64,000 nucleotides of DNA from an uncultured Bacteroidales bacterium (GCA_937884485.1 CALGCG010000127.1:1-64000); one strand, 5' to 3'; counted from the first letter of the stretch, positions 25,849 to 35,381 are shown. Translations and numbers: made by a program. Notes: generated from the letters alone by a model not told the origin.

Positions 25849-28749
25849 ATGAGAAAATCGATTTGGATTGTGCTGCTGACGCTGGTCCTCGGCGGCACCT
25901 CTTTCGCCCAGCTGCCCGGCGCTGGCACCAAAGAGAAGAAAAGCGACCTGAAAGCCCAGGTGCCCCTCGACAAGAAGGTCGTCTACGGCAAACTGGACAA
26001 CGGATTCACCTACTACATCCGCGACAACAAGAAGCCCGAGAACATGATTCAGTTCCGTCTGGCCACCAACGCCGGTTCCATCATGGAGCGCGACGACCAG
26101 CAGGGCCTGGCCCACTTCTGCGAGCACATGGCTTTCAACGGCATCAAGGGCTACCCCCACAACACCATGATTCAAAAGCTCCAGGAGCACGGCATCGAGT
26201 TCGGCCGCGGCATCAACGCCTGGACCTCCTTCGACGAAACGGTCTACTATGTCGACATCCCCTCCACTGACCCCGAGATGGTGGCCATGGGCATCGAAAT
26301 CCTCGACGGCTGGGCCGGCAACATCCTCTTCGACCAGCAGGAGATTGAAAGCGAGCGCGGCGTCATCCACGAGGAATGGCGCGGCGGCGTGGGTCACGGC
26401 GACCGCATGCGCAAGAAGACCTTCCCCATCGTCTTCCGCGGCTCGCTCTACGCCGACCGCCTGCCCATCGGCAAGGAGGAGGTCATCATGAACTTCAAAC
26501 GCCAGGCCATCGTCGACTTCTTCAACGACTGGTACCGCCCCGACCTGCAGGCCATCGTCGTGGTCGGCGACCTCAAGGACTTCGAGTACAACGGACTGAA
26601 GGGCGCCAAAGCCATGGAACAGCGTGTGCGCGACGTCTTCGGCCAGCATGCCAAAGCCGCCAACCCCAAGCCCCGTCCTGTCTTCACCATCGAGGGCAAC
26701 AGCGAGCCCCTCGTGGCCATAGCCACCGACAAGGAGGCCACCTCCTCCTCCCTGGCCTTCATCTGGAAACACCCCAAGGAACCCGTCGGCACCGTCGGCG
26801 ACTACCGCCGCGACCTCGTCGCCTCGCTCGTCGGCATGATGGTCAACGAACGCCTCGGCGACCTCTGCGAGGACCCCGCAGCACCCATGATGGGCGCCAG
26901 CGCCGGACGCGACGGCTTCATAGCACGCTATGTGCGCCAGGCCGGCGACTTCACCCTCTCCGCCTCGCCCAAGGAGAGCCGCATCGACGAGGCTGCACGC
27001 CTCCTCCTCACCGAGATGCGCCGCCTCGACCAGCACGGATTCCTCCTCTCCGAACTGGAACGCCAGAAGGAAGCCCTCGTCTCCTTCTACACCCAGATGG
27101 CCAAGGAGGCCGACAAGACCGAGAGCGACGCCCTCGCCGGCGAGTACACGCGCCACTTCCTCAGCGGCGAGGTCATCCCAGGCATCCGCCAAGAATGGCG
27201 CTACGCCAAGGAGTTCGTCCCCGAGGTCACCCTCGACGAATGCAACCGCATGGTATCCTCCTGGATCACCGACGACAACCTCGTCGTCTACCTCACCGCT
27301 CCCGAGCGCGACGGCTACCGCGTGCCATCGGAGAAAGAACTCCGCAACATCATCGCCGACTGCCGCCAGGCCCAGACCGACCCCTGGGTGGACACCTACA
27401 AGGAAGCACCCCTCTTCACCGACGACGTGCCCGCCGCCAAGCCCCAGCTCGTACTCCACAACGACGCCATCGACTACACCGAGTACCGCTGCCCCAACGG
27501 TGTGCGCTTCGTGGTGAAGAAAACCGACTTCCAGGCCGACGAAATCATCTTCTCTTCCCAGAGCTTCGGCGGCTCCTCGCTCTACAGCGACGAGGACTAC
27601 TACCTCGTCTCCAACACCGCCAGCCTCATCGACGCTTCCGGCATCGCCGGCTTCACCGCCAACGAGGTGGGCAAGAAACTCAAGGGCCGCTCCCTCGCCG
27701 TCTCGCCCTACATCGGCACCGAAGAGCAGGGCTTCGCAGGCTATGCCGCACCCAAGGACCTCGAAACGGCCCTCCAGCTCGTATGCCTCTACTACTCCGC
27801 TCCGCGCACCGACCCCAACGTCTTCGCCCGCACCACCGAGCAGCTGCGCTCCCAAATCAAGCTCGTGGCAGACAACCCCCAGGTGGCCTTCGCCCAGGCC
27901 TACCTCCGCACCGCCTACCCCGGTGACCGCCGCCGCGTCCTCATCCCCACCGAGGCCCAGATTGCCTCCCTCGACCCCGACCGCGCCCTGCAGATCTTCC
28001 GCGAGCGCTTCCACGACGCCTCCGGCCAGGTCTTCTTCTTCACCGGCAACATCTCCGACGCCGACATCGACCTCATTGCCCGCTACCTCAACCACCTGCC
28101 CGCCGACGGCAGCCAGCGCGCCGAGCGCTACATCGACCGCACCCCAGCCTTCGCCCGCGGCATCGTGCACGGCGAGGCTGTCAAAGGCATCGAGCGCCAG
28201 GGCATGCTCATCGTCCAGGGCGAGATGGACGTTGACGCCACCAAGCTCGACCCGCAGACCCGCGTGGCCCTCGACGTGCTCAGCAACGCCCTCGAGATTA
28301 CCACCCTCGAAATCATCCGCGAACAGAACGGCGACGCCTACAGCCCCTCGGCCGGCATCAGTTACCAGCGCATGCCGCGCGGTCAGGTCTCCTGGCAGTT
28401 CACCATCGGCTGCGACCCCGACAAAATCCAGAAAATCGAGCGCGACTGCCTCGACATCCTCCGCCAGTACCAGAAGCGCGGCTGCGACGAGAAGACCCTC
28501 GCCAAGGCCAAGGAACAGATGATCGTCAACTACGGCACCAACCGCCAGAACAACGGCTACTGGAACGGCCAGATTGCCAGCGCCTACTCCTTCGACGAGG
28601 ACCACGACTACCTGGCCCGCTACGAGGAAATGGTCCGCAGCGTCACCGCCAAGCAGCTCCGCGACCTCGCCAAGCGCTACATCGACCTCAAGAACTACGC
28701 CGCCGTCAGCCTCCGCCCCGAGAACCCCGACGCCGGCCAGGCCGACTGA
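25849..28749 (+). CDS. M16 family zinc metalloprotease (PqqL-like)
   Basis: A 966-residue secreted insulinase-type peptidase with a signal peptide to Ala20. The inverted zinc motif HFCEH is at 89-93 and a third ligand Glu lies near 169 in ESERGVIHEE. Four M16 half-domains are expected; the second half (from ~500) lacks the zinc motif, as usual, and contains the R/Y pair region near GDAYSPSAGISYQR. Size and layout fit periplasmic M16 enzymes that degrade peptides. Monocistronic, with its own promoter. Confidence 0.9.
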   Translation: MRKSIWIVLLTLVLGGTSFAQLPGAGTKEKKSDLKAQVPLDKKVVYGKLDNGFTYYIRDNKKPENMIQFRLATNAGSIMERDDQQGLAHFCEHMAFNGIKGYPHNTMIQKLQEHGIEFGRGINAWTSFDETVYYVDIPSTDPEMVAMGIEILDGWAGNILFDQQEIESERGVIHEEWRGGVGHGDRMRKKTFPIVFRGSLYADRLPIGKEEVIMNFKRQAIVDFFNDWYRPDLQAIVVVGDLKDFEYNGLKGAKAMEQRVRDVFGQHAKAANPKPRPVFTIEGNSEPLVAIATDKEATSSSLAFIWKHPKEPVGTVGDYRRDLVASLVGMMVNERLGDLCEDPAAPMMGASAGRDGFIARYVRQAGDFTLSASPKESRIDEAARLLLTEMRRLDQHGFLLSELERQKEALVSFYTQMAKEADKTESDALAGEYTRHFLSGEVIPGIRQEWRYAKEFVPEVTLDECNRMVSSWITDDNLVVYLTAPERDGYRVPSEKELRNIIADCRQAQTDPWVDTYKEAPLFTDDVPAAKPQLVLHNDAIDYTEYRCPNGVRFVVKKTDFQADEIIFSSQSFGGSSLYSDEDYYLVSNTASLIDASGIAGFTANEVGKKLKGRSLAVSPYIGTEEQGFAGYAAPKDLETALQLVCLYYSAPRTDPNVFARTTEQLRSQIKLVADNPQVAFAQAYLRTAYPGDRRRVLIPTEAQIASLDPDRALQIFRERFHDASGQVFFFTGNISDADIDLIARYLNHLPADGSQRAERYIDRTPAFARGIVHGEAVKGIERQGMLIVQGEMDVDATKLDPQTRVALDVLSNALEITTLEIIREQNGDAYSPSAGISYQRMPRGQVSWQFTIGCDPDKIQKIERDCLDILRQYQKRGCDEKTLAKAKEQMIVNYGTNRQNNGYWNGQIASAYSFDEDHDYLARYEEMVRSVTAKQLRDLAKRYIDLKNYAAVSLRPENPDAGQAD

Positions 28750-28772
28750 CCATGCCACCGCTGTAGAGACGC

Positions 28773-28883
28773 GGTATGCCGCGTCTCTGCCGGCGGGACG
28801 CCGGCGCTCCATCTGGGTATGCCGTGTCTCTGCCGGCGGGACGCCGGCGCTCCATGCGTGCACGCCGCGCCTCTGCAGGTAGG
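28773..28883. repeat. GCCGGCG direct repeat, two full copies and one decayed copy
   Basis: Two 40-base copies (28773-28812, 28816-28855) differ at a single base and each contains the inner palindrome GCCGGCGGGACGCCGGC. A shorter third copy follows to 28883. The sequence resembles a widespread dispersed GC-rich repeat that gives spurious RRPAG-like peptides. It lies between the M16 stop and the family A palindrome. Confidence 0.75.
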
Positions 28884-29070
28884 GTCTGATTCGTATCCAA
28901 TTCGGGTCTACTTCGCCCCATGTCATATAGTTCTCATATCGTTCTTATATAGTTCTTATATAGTATTTATATACTGTATATAAGAACTATATAAGAACGA
29001 TATGTGAACGATATAGGAACTATATAAGAAGGGCCGAATTGGGTACCTCTTGGGTACCTATCGGGTACGG
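28884..29070. repeat. 11-base periodic palindromic element, family A copy 2
   Basis: About 17 consecutive 11-base units. The core alternates AGTTCTTATAT-type units left of ~28970 with GAACTATATAA-type units on the right. Outer units are GC-rich (TTGGGTACCTC, TTGGGTACCTA, TCGGGTACGGT). The right arm closely resembles the reverse complement of the left arm of copy 3 at 40750. Lies between two convergent genes. Confidence 0.88.
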
Positions 29071-29073
29071 TGA

Positions 29074-29115
29074 AAACAAAAAAAATCGCCACGGCTCCTT
29101 ACGGGGTCGTGGCGA
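29074..29115 (-). terminator. Intrinsic terminator for the 29150 lipoprotein gene
   Basis: 13-pair stem (29086-29098 with 29103-29115, two G-T pairs), loop of 4, followed on the minus strand by eight T residues. Ends the minus-strand lipoprotein transcript. Confidence 0.85.
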
Positions 29116-29149
29116 CAACGAATATGAAAAAAACAATTTTATTTCTCGT

Positions 29150-30073
29150 TTAGTTCACGCGGGTGAACACGAGGGTGGAGGGGAGTTGGAAGGGTATTTC
29201 CTCGTTCTGCAGGAGCTCTGCAGGGGTTTCGATGACGATGGTGTCGTCGTCGGGGTTGTAGGTGAAGGGGATGGATTCGGAGCTGGTGCCGGGCATACTG
29301 CCTATGGCGGTGCCGGTGTGGGTGGTGGCGTCGTAGGTGTAGGTGAGGTTGATGGTCTGCTCGTCGCCGATGGGCAGGGGCATGCCCATCATGGTGGCGG
29401 AAACGGATACGTTCATCGTGCCGGTGTTGCCGGTGGCGTCGAAGGTGAGGTCAAAGGCAATGTTGACGTCGACGGTCATGTTCTCCTGGGTCATCTGGGT
29501 GGAGAAGGTATAGTTCCAGGCGGTGCCGGCGGGGAAGTCGGCGGGGTCGTCACCGGGGTTGGGGTCGTCGCCGGGGTTGGGATCGTCACCAGGGTTGGGG
29601 TCATCGCCGGGGTTGGGGTCGTCGCCAGGGTTGGGGTCGGGGTCGTCACCGGGGTTGTCGATGCGCACCATGTGGACGGAGACATCGCCCTGCATGTCGG
29701 TGCCGGGGACCACGGTGCCGATGATGTTGGCCTCGGTATCGGTGAGGAGGGTGATGGTGTAGTCGAACGAGCTGCCGAAGCCCGTGGGGGTGATGGTCAG
29801 CGTGGTGCCGTTCTGGTTCCAGCTGAAGGTGAGGGTGGAGTTGGGACGCGAGACGACGCCGGTGCCGTCTTGGTTGACGAGGATGGCGATGTCGAGGCTG
29901 TCGGTGTTCATGGACATGCCGTTGAGGGTCATTTTGTCCACCTTCCAGGTGCCGACGATGTTGCCGTCGGTGTTGCCGCTGGCGGGCTCGCTGTTGTCTT
30001 TCTCGCAGGCCGTGGTGAGGCCCAGGGTGGCGATGGCGACGAAGGCCATCATCATTTTACGTAATGTTTTCAT
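29150..30073 (-). CDS. Lipocalin-like lipoprotein with PGDDPNP repeat linker
   Basis: 307 residues from the ATG at 30073 (an upstream in-frame start would lengthen the signal peptide unnaturally). Lipobox LTTACE, then a lipocalin-like beta domain (~30-140) beginning NIVGTWKVDKM, a linker of about six PGDDPNP-type repeats encoded by 18-base tandem units (29548-29655), and a second beta domain. Repeat linkers of this kind are typical of surface lipoproteins with independently moving domains. Function unknown. The repeat number could vary between strains. Confidence 0.78.
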   Translation of the reverse strand: MKTLRKMMMAFVAIATLGLTTACEKDNSEPASGNTDGNIVGTWKVDKMTLNGMSMNTDSLDIAILVNQDGTGVVSRPNSTLTFSWNQNGTTLTITPTGFGSSFDYTITLLTDTEANIIGTVVPGTDMQGDVSVHMVRIDNPGDDPDPNPGDDPNPGDDPNPGDDPNPGDDPNPGDDPADFPAGTAWNYTFSTQMTQENMTVDVNIAFDLTFDATGNTGTMNVSVSATMMGMPLPIGDEQTINLTYTYDATTHTGTAIGSMPGTSSESIPFTYNPDDDTIVIETPAELLQNEEIPFQLPSTLVFTRVN

Positions 30074-30091
30074 AATAATGTTTTTTTTTTC

Positions 30092-30116
30092 GGGAAACGC
30101 CATGTCGGCGTTTCCC
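30092..30116. repeat. Perfect hairpin between two lipoprotein genes
   Basis: 10-base perfect stem (GGGAAACGCC / GGCGTTTCCC) with loop ATGTC. On the minus strand it is followed by an A run, not a T run, so it is not a standard terminator for the 30152 gene. It may stabilise an mRNA end. The same CCATGTCGG core occurs in the hairpin at 40985. Confidence 0.6.
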
Positions 30117-30151
30117 CGTTGTTTTGGTTATCTTTGTTGTCGTTTATAAAA

Positions 30152-30604
30152 TTACTGAAGGTAGAATTTCACCACGAAATTATCCTGCGTACCTACCAGG
30201 GCGGTCTTGTCGCTGTTGAGCGTCAGGTAGAAGGAGCTGGTTTCGCCATCTTCATCTGTCTGCGTGATGGTCACCTTGCTGCCGTCGAAGGTGTAGGTGA
30301 AGTCGACGGTTTCGTTCGTCGGCTCGTTGAAGGAATGACCCATGACGGAGGAGGACATGGTGAAATCGGCAATGCCTTTGCCGGCGGTCTCGGTGGTGAA
30401 CTTCAGGGTTACCTTGCCTTTGATGGACATGGTCATTTCCTGGCCACCCTCGGTTTCGGTCATGCTCTCGTTGAGGTTGGCCACCCAGGTGGTGCCCTTC
30501 AGGCTGTCGCCGGAGAAGACTTTCTGGTCGTCGTCTTTGCTGCAGCTCGTGGCCAGCAGCATGCTCGTGGCCACGAAGGCCATCATAAGGATTTTTTTCA
30601 TCAT
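30152..30604 (-). CDS. Small lipocalin-like lipoprotein
   Basis: 150 residues with lipobox LLATSCS (Cys21) and a single all-beta domain that opens LKGTTWVANLNES and contains VDFTYTFDGSKVTIT, typical of the lipocalin-like (DUF4923/5004-type) lipoproteins abundant in Bacteroidales. Function unknown. It resembles the first domain of the neighbouring 29150 product, so the two may be old duplicates. Confidence 0.75.
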   Translation of the reverse strand: MMKKILMMAFVATSMLLATSCSKDDDQKVFSGDSLKGTTWVANLNESMTETEGGQEMTMSIKGKVTLKFTTETAGKGIADFTMSSSVMGHSFNEPTNETVDFTYTFDGSKVTITQTDEDGETSSFYLTLNSDKTALVGTQDNFVVKFYLQ

Positions 30605-30647
30605 TTTTTTTGTGTTTTATTGGTTGATATTAATTTCTAGTTTTTAA

Positions 30648-31961
30648 TTATTGTGCCGTGTGCTCGATGGGCTTCACCTGGTCGTGGTTGACGCCGAAGG
30701 GGTCGGGTTTTTCCTGCGGGGTTGCGGCGGCGGAGTCGCGGCGGTATTCGAGGCCGCGCTCGGGGCGGTTGCAGTCGCTCATGGCGGCCTGTATGCGTGC
30801 CACGTCCGCGGGCGTCAGGGGGCGCTGGTTCTTGGCGAAGCGCTCGCGCTGGAAGGGGAACACCTCGGCCAGCTCGCCGCTGTAGTAGAAGTCGAAGCCC
30901 AGGGCGCCGAAGGTGTAGGTAGCGTCGCCCACCTTGATGTGGCTGCCGCCGGGCACGGGGTTGGCCTTGGGTTCGGACTGCGAGAAGCCTACGTTGAAGA
31001 GCGTGAAGAGCACGTCGGGGCGGTCGCTGATGTCGTAGCCTGCGCGGCGCCATTGCAGCATGGTCTGGTGCAGGATGCAGCCGGTGTAGAGGTAGGAGTA
31101 GAGGTGGTTGCGGTAGTCGACGAGGCGGTTGTAGCGCTCGGTGACGTGGTCGTCGGTCTCGAAGTCGAGCAGGTGCTCGTAGGCGGGGCCCATGTAGTAT
31201 TCCGACGTGGGGTCTTTCAGGTGGTCTTCGACGGCCTTGGCGGTGAAGTCCTTGATGCCGTTGACGCCGTAGCTGAACTGGCTCTGCACGCTGAGCACCT
31301 TGACGGGGCCGAGGTATTTCTTGAACATCTCGCGCTTGGAGTTGAAGAGCCTTATCTGCTCACCCACCAGGCAGCCCACAATCAGACGGGGCTCTACGCC
31401 CGTGAGGCGTCCGGCCTCGCGGATGAGGGCGCTGTCGCGCATAATGGCCTGCTTCAGGGCGGGCCATTCGGGACCGTCCATCCAGGGGATGACGTTGCCG
31501 TTCTGCTGCTGGGACACCTTCTGCAGCTCGGCGCAGAGGTGGTCGCCCAGGGCGTCGAGGTCTGCGTGCTCGTCCATGTAGATCTTTGCCGCCTCAATCA
31601 TGCGGTCCACCACCAGTGGGTCGTTGCTGTGCTGCGCGCCGTTGAGGATGAGGCGTGCGTTGACGGGGTAGTAGCGTGCCAGGGCGGCGAGGCGTGCATA
31701 GCGCAGCGCCCATTCGGCATCAAGTTGTTCCTGCGTCAGTTTGGCACTTTTCAGGTCCTCGATTTCCGACACTGCAAGCAGCGAACGGTAGTTTTTGTCC
31801 ACCGCACCGCCGTTGTTGGTGACGCCGAGCTGATAAAGCCCCCAGGCGCCGATGATGGCGGCGCCTGCCAGGGCGAAAAGGAGGGTTGCGACGTTCAGCG
31901 CCTTGCGCCACCAGGGACGCAGGCGCCACTGCCGCCATGCTATGCCAAGTCTCTTAACCAT
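30648..31961 (-). CDS. Uncharacterised membrane-anchored protein
   Basis: 437 residues with one membrane helix (~23-43) after a basic N-terminus, so most of the protein is periplasmic. A central block (~185-250) contains VEPRLIVGCLVGEQIRLFNSKR and SQFSYGVNGIKDFTA. The early Glu and the later SQFSYGVNGIK arrangement recall lytic transglycosylases, but I cannot show this. The start overlaps nhaD by 22 bases, implying coupling. I do not recognise the family. Confidence 0.7.
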   Translation of the reverse strand: MVKRLGIAWRQWRLRPWWRKALNVATLLFALAGAAIIGAWGLYQLGVTNNGGAVDKNYRSLLAVSEIEDLKSAKLTQEQLDAEWALRYARLAALARYYPVNARLILNGAQHSNDPLVVDRMIEAAKIYMDEHADLDALGDHLCAELQKVSQQQNGNVIPWMDGPEWPALKQAIMRDSALIREAGRLTGVEPRLIVGCLVGEQIRLFNSKREMFKKYLGPVKVLSVQSQFSYGVNGIKDFTAKAVEDHLKDPTSEYYMGPAYEHLLDFETDDHVTERYNRLVDYRNHLYSYLYTGCILHQTMLQWRRAGYDISDRPDVLFTLFNVGFSQSEPKANPVPGGSHIKVGDATYTFGALGFDFYYSGELAEVFPFQRERFAKNQRPLTPADVARIQAAMSDCNRPERGLEYRRDSAAATPQEKPDPFGVNHDQVKPIEHTAQ

Positions 31962-33295
31962 GCCACTTGCTCAAAGAGGGTAACATCCATCAAGATGAAC
32001 ACAATGGCTCCGGCAATGTAGCCTGCCAGGGCGAGGAGGGAGATTTTCTTGAGGTACCAGATGAAGTCGATCTTTTCCATGCCCATCACGGCCACGCCGG
32101 CGGCGGAACCGATGATGAGGAGGCTGCCACCCGTACCGGCGCAGTAGGCCAGGAACTCCCAGAAGGGATGGTTGACGTCGAAGATGGCGCCGTCGCCCAG
32201 CGGGTACATGCCCATGGCGGCAGCCACCAGGGGCACATTGTCGACCACGGCCGAGAGGACACCGATGATGAGGTCGATGAAGAAGAAGCCCGGGGCTTCG
32301 GTGCCGAAGGCGCCGTTGAGGCCTGTGGCCAGGCTGCCCAGAATGCCGCTCACCTTCAGGCAGGAGACGGCCATCAGGATGCCGAGGAAGAAGAGGATGG
32401 TGGGGGTGTCGATGTGCTCGAGGGTGGAGACTGCCGTGGGCAGTTTGTGACCCTCTTTCTCGTACTTGCGGCTGAGGATTTCGGTGGTTACCCACAGGAT
32501 GGCCAGTCCGAAGAGCATGCCCAGGTAGGGGGGCAGATGGGTGATGGTCTTGAAGACGGGGACGAAGATGAGGGCGGCGATGCCCATGAAGAGGACGATT
32601 TTGCGCAGTTTGACGGGAATCTCCACGCCGCTGTTAGACTCTTCGGGACGCTGGATTTCGCCTTTCAGTGTGGAACCGATGATGAGCACGGGCACCACCA
32701 TGCAGACAAGCGAGGCAATGAGCGTTTTGACGATGATGTTGACGGTGGTCACCTGGCCGCCGATCCAGAGCATGATGGTGGTCACGTCGCCGATGGGGCT
32801 CCAGGCGCCGCCGGCGTTGGCGGCGAGGATGACCATGCCGGCGTAGAGCCAGCGCTCCTTCTTGTCGGCAATGAGTTTGCGCAGCAGGGCGACCATGACG
32901 ATGGCGGTGGTCATGTTGTCCAACAGGGCCGAGAGGAAGAAGGTGAGGATGCTGATGACCCAGAGGAGCTTCTTCTTGTCGGTAGTGGTGATCTTGTCGG
33001 TGATGACGCGGAAGCCCTGATAGTCCTCAATCAGGGTGACGATGGTCATGGCTCCGAGGAGGAAGAAGACGATTTCAGCCGTCTCGCCAAGGTTCTCCAC
33101 CAGGTGGCCGCTGATGAACTTGTGCCATGTGTCGGAATCCATCGAGGGGTCGAAGGAGGCGTTGCAGAAGACGAATACCGTCCAAAGCAGTGTGCCCAGC
33201 ATCAGCGCCGATGCCGTTTTGTTGATTTTTAGCGGATGCTCCATCGCGATGAAGAAGTATCCGATAATAAATATTGTTACAAGGGTTACAACCAT
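31940..33295 (-). CDS. nhaD: Sodium/proton antiporter NhaD
   Basis: Exports Na+ (or Li+) in exchange for protons. 451 residues with about twelve membrane helices and the NhaD/ArsB-like motifs FFLSALLDNMTTAIVMVALL and NAGGAWSPIGDVTTIMLW, repeated in the second half as VLSAVVDNVPLVAAAMG and CAGTGGSLLIIGSAAG. Downstream of yidC by 25 bases on the same strand. Confidence 0.92.
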   Translation of the reverse strand: MVVTLVTIFIIGYFFIAMEHPLKINKTASALMLGTLLWTVFVFCNASFDPSMDSDTWHKFISGHLVENLGETAEIVFFLLGAMTIVTLIEDYQGFRVITDKITTTDKKKLLWVISILTFFLSALLDNMTTAIVMVALLRKLIADKKERWLYAGMVILAANAGGAWSPIGDVTTIMLWIGGQVTTVNIIVKTLIASLVCMVVPVLIIGSTLKGEIQRPEESNSGVEIPVKLRKIVLFMGIAALIFVPVFKTITHLPPYLGMLFGLAILWVTTEILSRKYEKEGHKLPTAVSTLEHIDTPTILFFLGILMAVSCLKVSGILGSLATGLNGAFGTEAPGFFFIDLIIGVLSAVVDNVPLVAAAMGMYPLGDGAIFDVNHPFWEFLAYCAGTGGSLLIIGSAAGVAVMGMEKIDFIWYLKKISLLALAGYIAGAIVFILMDVTLFEQVAWLRDLA

Positions 33296-33320
33296 AGTAT
33301 TTGTGTTTTAGGGATTGATA

Positions 33321-35297
33321 TTATCGTTTGTTGTTCTGCTGCTGTTTCTGCATCTGCTCGGCCATTTTCTGCATCTCCTCGAGGCGCTTGGCGAAGTTGC
33401 TTTTCTTCTTGGGCTTGCCGTTGCCGTTGGCGTGCTTCTGGTCGTAGGCGGCCATGTGGGCGCGCACCTTCTTCTCGCTGGTGAAGCGGCGGATGAGCAT
33501 CATGGTGGCCATGGTGAAGGTGAGGGAGATGAGGTAGTAGAGGTTGAGTCCGGCGCTCTGGCTGTTGAAGATGAAGAGCATCATGAAGGGCATGAAGTAC
33601 ATCATGAATTTCATGCCGGGCATGCCGCCGTTCATGTTCTGGTTGCGCATGGTGTACCAGGTGTAGAAGAACTGCATGCCGAACATCAGGAGGCAGAAGA
33701 GGGAGATGTGGTCGCCGTAGAGCGGTATGTTGAATCCGAAGTCGAGGATGGAGTCGTAGGTCGAGAGGTCGTCGCACCACAGGAAGGGCTTCTGGCGCAG
33801 CTCGATGGCGATGGGGAAGAACATGAACATGGCTGTCAGGAAGGGCATCTGGATGAGCACCGGCAGGCAGCCTGCCATGGGGCTGTAGCCCGCTTTCTTC
33901 TGCAGGGCCATCATCTGCTGCTGCTTCTGCATGGCCTGTTCGGGCTTGGGATACTTGGCGTTGAGGGCGTCCATCTCGGGCTTGAGGATGCGCATGATGG
34001 CGCTGCCGCGGTAGCTCTTGTACACCAGGGGCAGGAGGATGAGGCGGATGATGAGCGTGAAGAGGATGATGATGAGGCCGTAGTTGGTCAGGAAGTTCTC
34101 CAGGAAGTTGAAGGCCGGGATGATGAGCCAGCGGCTGATGCTCTTGGAGATGATGGTCCAGCCGAGGGGCAGCATCTTCTCGAAGCCGCGGTCCATGGCC
34201 TTGAGGTCGCGGTATTTGGTGGGGCCGAAGTAGAAGCCCATGTTCACCTGCTGGGTCTCGGGGGAGTAGGGGATGCCGATGACGGCGTACATGTCGGTGA
34301 GGTAGCGGCTGTTGGTGTCCTTGCTGTCGGTGACCACCTTCATGTCGGCGTTCTCGAAGGGCTCGCCTTCGGCGGTGATGATGGCGCAGAAGTACTGCTG
34401 CTTGAAGGCTATCCAGTCGAGGTTGGTCTTCACCTGCTCGTCGTCGTCGCTGCCCATGGAGAGGTTCTCCACGTCGTCTTTGGGGCTCTTGTAGTAGATG
34501 CTGCTGTAGTAGCGTTCGCGGTCGCTGTTGCGGTTGCCTTTGCCGCGGTTGCCGGCGGAGACTTTCTCCTGGCGGGCCATGCTGTTGTGCCACTTGAGGT
34601 CGAGGTAGTTGCTGGTGCGGATGACGTCGGCGAGGCCCACGAAGTTGATGTCGAAGTCAACCTCGTAGCTGTCGCCGCGCACGGTGTAGCAGAATTCCAG
34701 GTAGCCCTCGTGGAGGCTGTCGGCAAGTTCGGCGCGGAAACTGACCACCGTCGAGTCGCCGCCCGTCACGGCGGCGGAGCTCTGGCCGTTCCACGGCGTG
34801 CCGTTGAGGTAGGGGGTGAAGACGAGGTCTTTGGTGTTCACCACGCGGTTGTCGGTGGTGGAGAAGACGAGGTTCAGGTTGTCGGCCGACGGGGTGATGA
34901 GCTGCAGCTCGTTGCTGTCGTAGGTCTTGTATTCGTTGAGCACCAGGCTGTTGATATGGGCACCGAGGTTGCTGAAATGGATGTTCATGAGGTCGGTGTG
35001 GAGCTCGAAGGTCTGCGCTGCGGTCTGGTCGGCGATGCCGAAGACACCCATGTCCATGGCTTTGGGACCGTTGGCGGCGAGGGCCGTGCTGTCGCCGGCG
35101 GCGGCCAGCGAGTCGAGGCGTGCCTGCGCCGTGGCCACCGAGTCGGCCACGCGCTGCGCGTTGGCCATCGAATCCTGCATGTGCTTCCGTTCGGCCTCCA
35201 TCTTGGCGCGCTCCTCGGCCGAGGGCGACACCCACCACATGTAGCCTACAAAGATTCCGAAAATCAATACCAGTCCAATAATCGACTTTTTATCCAT
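33321..35297 (-). CDS. yidC: Membrane protein insertase YidC
   Basis: Inserts and folds inner-membrane proteins, alone or with SecYEG. 658 residues with an N-terminal anchor (SIIGLVLIFGIFVGYMWW), a large periplasmic beta-sandwich domain to ~370, and the conserved core of five helices from GWTIISKSISRWLIIPAFNFL to the end, including the cytoplasmic helical hairpin MRILKPEMDAL. The C-terminal tail is Lys/Gln-rich and could contact the ribosome. The start ATG fits a promoter at 35374-35381. Confidence 0.95.
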   Translation of the reverse strand: MDKKSIIGLVLIFGIFVGYMWWVSPSAEERAKMEAERKHMQDSMANAQRVADSVATAQARLDSLAAAGDSTALAANGPKAMDMGVFGIADQTAAQTFELHTDLMNIHFSNLGAHINSLVLNEYKTYDSNELQLITPSADNLNLVFSTTDNRVVNTKDLVFTPYLNGTPWNGQSSAAVTGGDSTVVSFRAELADSLHEGYLEFCYTVRGDSYEVDFDINFVGLADVIRTSNYLDLKWHNSMARQEKVSAGNRGKGNRNSDRERYYSSIYYKSPKDDVENLSMGSDDDEQVKTNLDWIAFKQQYFCAIITAEGEPFENADMKVVTDSKDTNSRYLTDMYAVIGIPYSPETQQVNMGFYFGPTKYRDLKAMDRGFEKMLPLGWTIISKSISRWLIIPAFNFLENFLTNYGLIIILFTLIIRLILLPLVYKSYRGSAIMRILKPEMDALNAKYPKPEQAMQKQQQMMALQKKAGYSPMAGCLPVLIQMPFLTAMFMFFPIAIELRQKPFLWCDDLSTYDSILDFGFNIPLYGDHISLFCLLMFGMQFFYTWYTMRNQNMNGGMPGMKFMMYFMPFMMLFIFNSQSAGLNLYYLISLTFTMATMMLIRRFTSEKKVRAHMAAYDQKHANGNGKPKKKSNFAKRLEEMQKMAEQMQKQQQNNKR

Positions 35298-35373
35298 ACT
35301 TGTCTGTTCTTTTACTTTATTTGTTATTATATTACAATTCCTTACATGAAAATATCCATCTGCAAAGAAAATG

Positions 35374-35381
35374 CAAATATA
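35374..35381 (-). promoter_or_regulatory. Bacteroidales -7 box for yidC
   Basis: TATATTTG on the minus strand about 77 bases upstream of the yidC ATG. Confidence 0.65.

Noticed and set aside
25795..28926. A 1043-residue minus-strand frame opposite the M16 protease
   Set aside because: Same cause: compositional shadow of a genuine zinc peptidase gene with intact motifs.
29548..29655. CRISPR-like short repeats
   Set aside because: The 18-base units have no spacers and encode an in-frame PGDDPNP protein linker.
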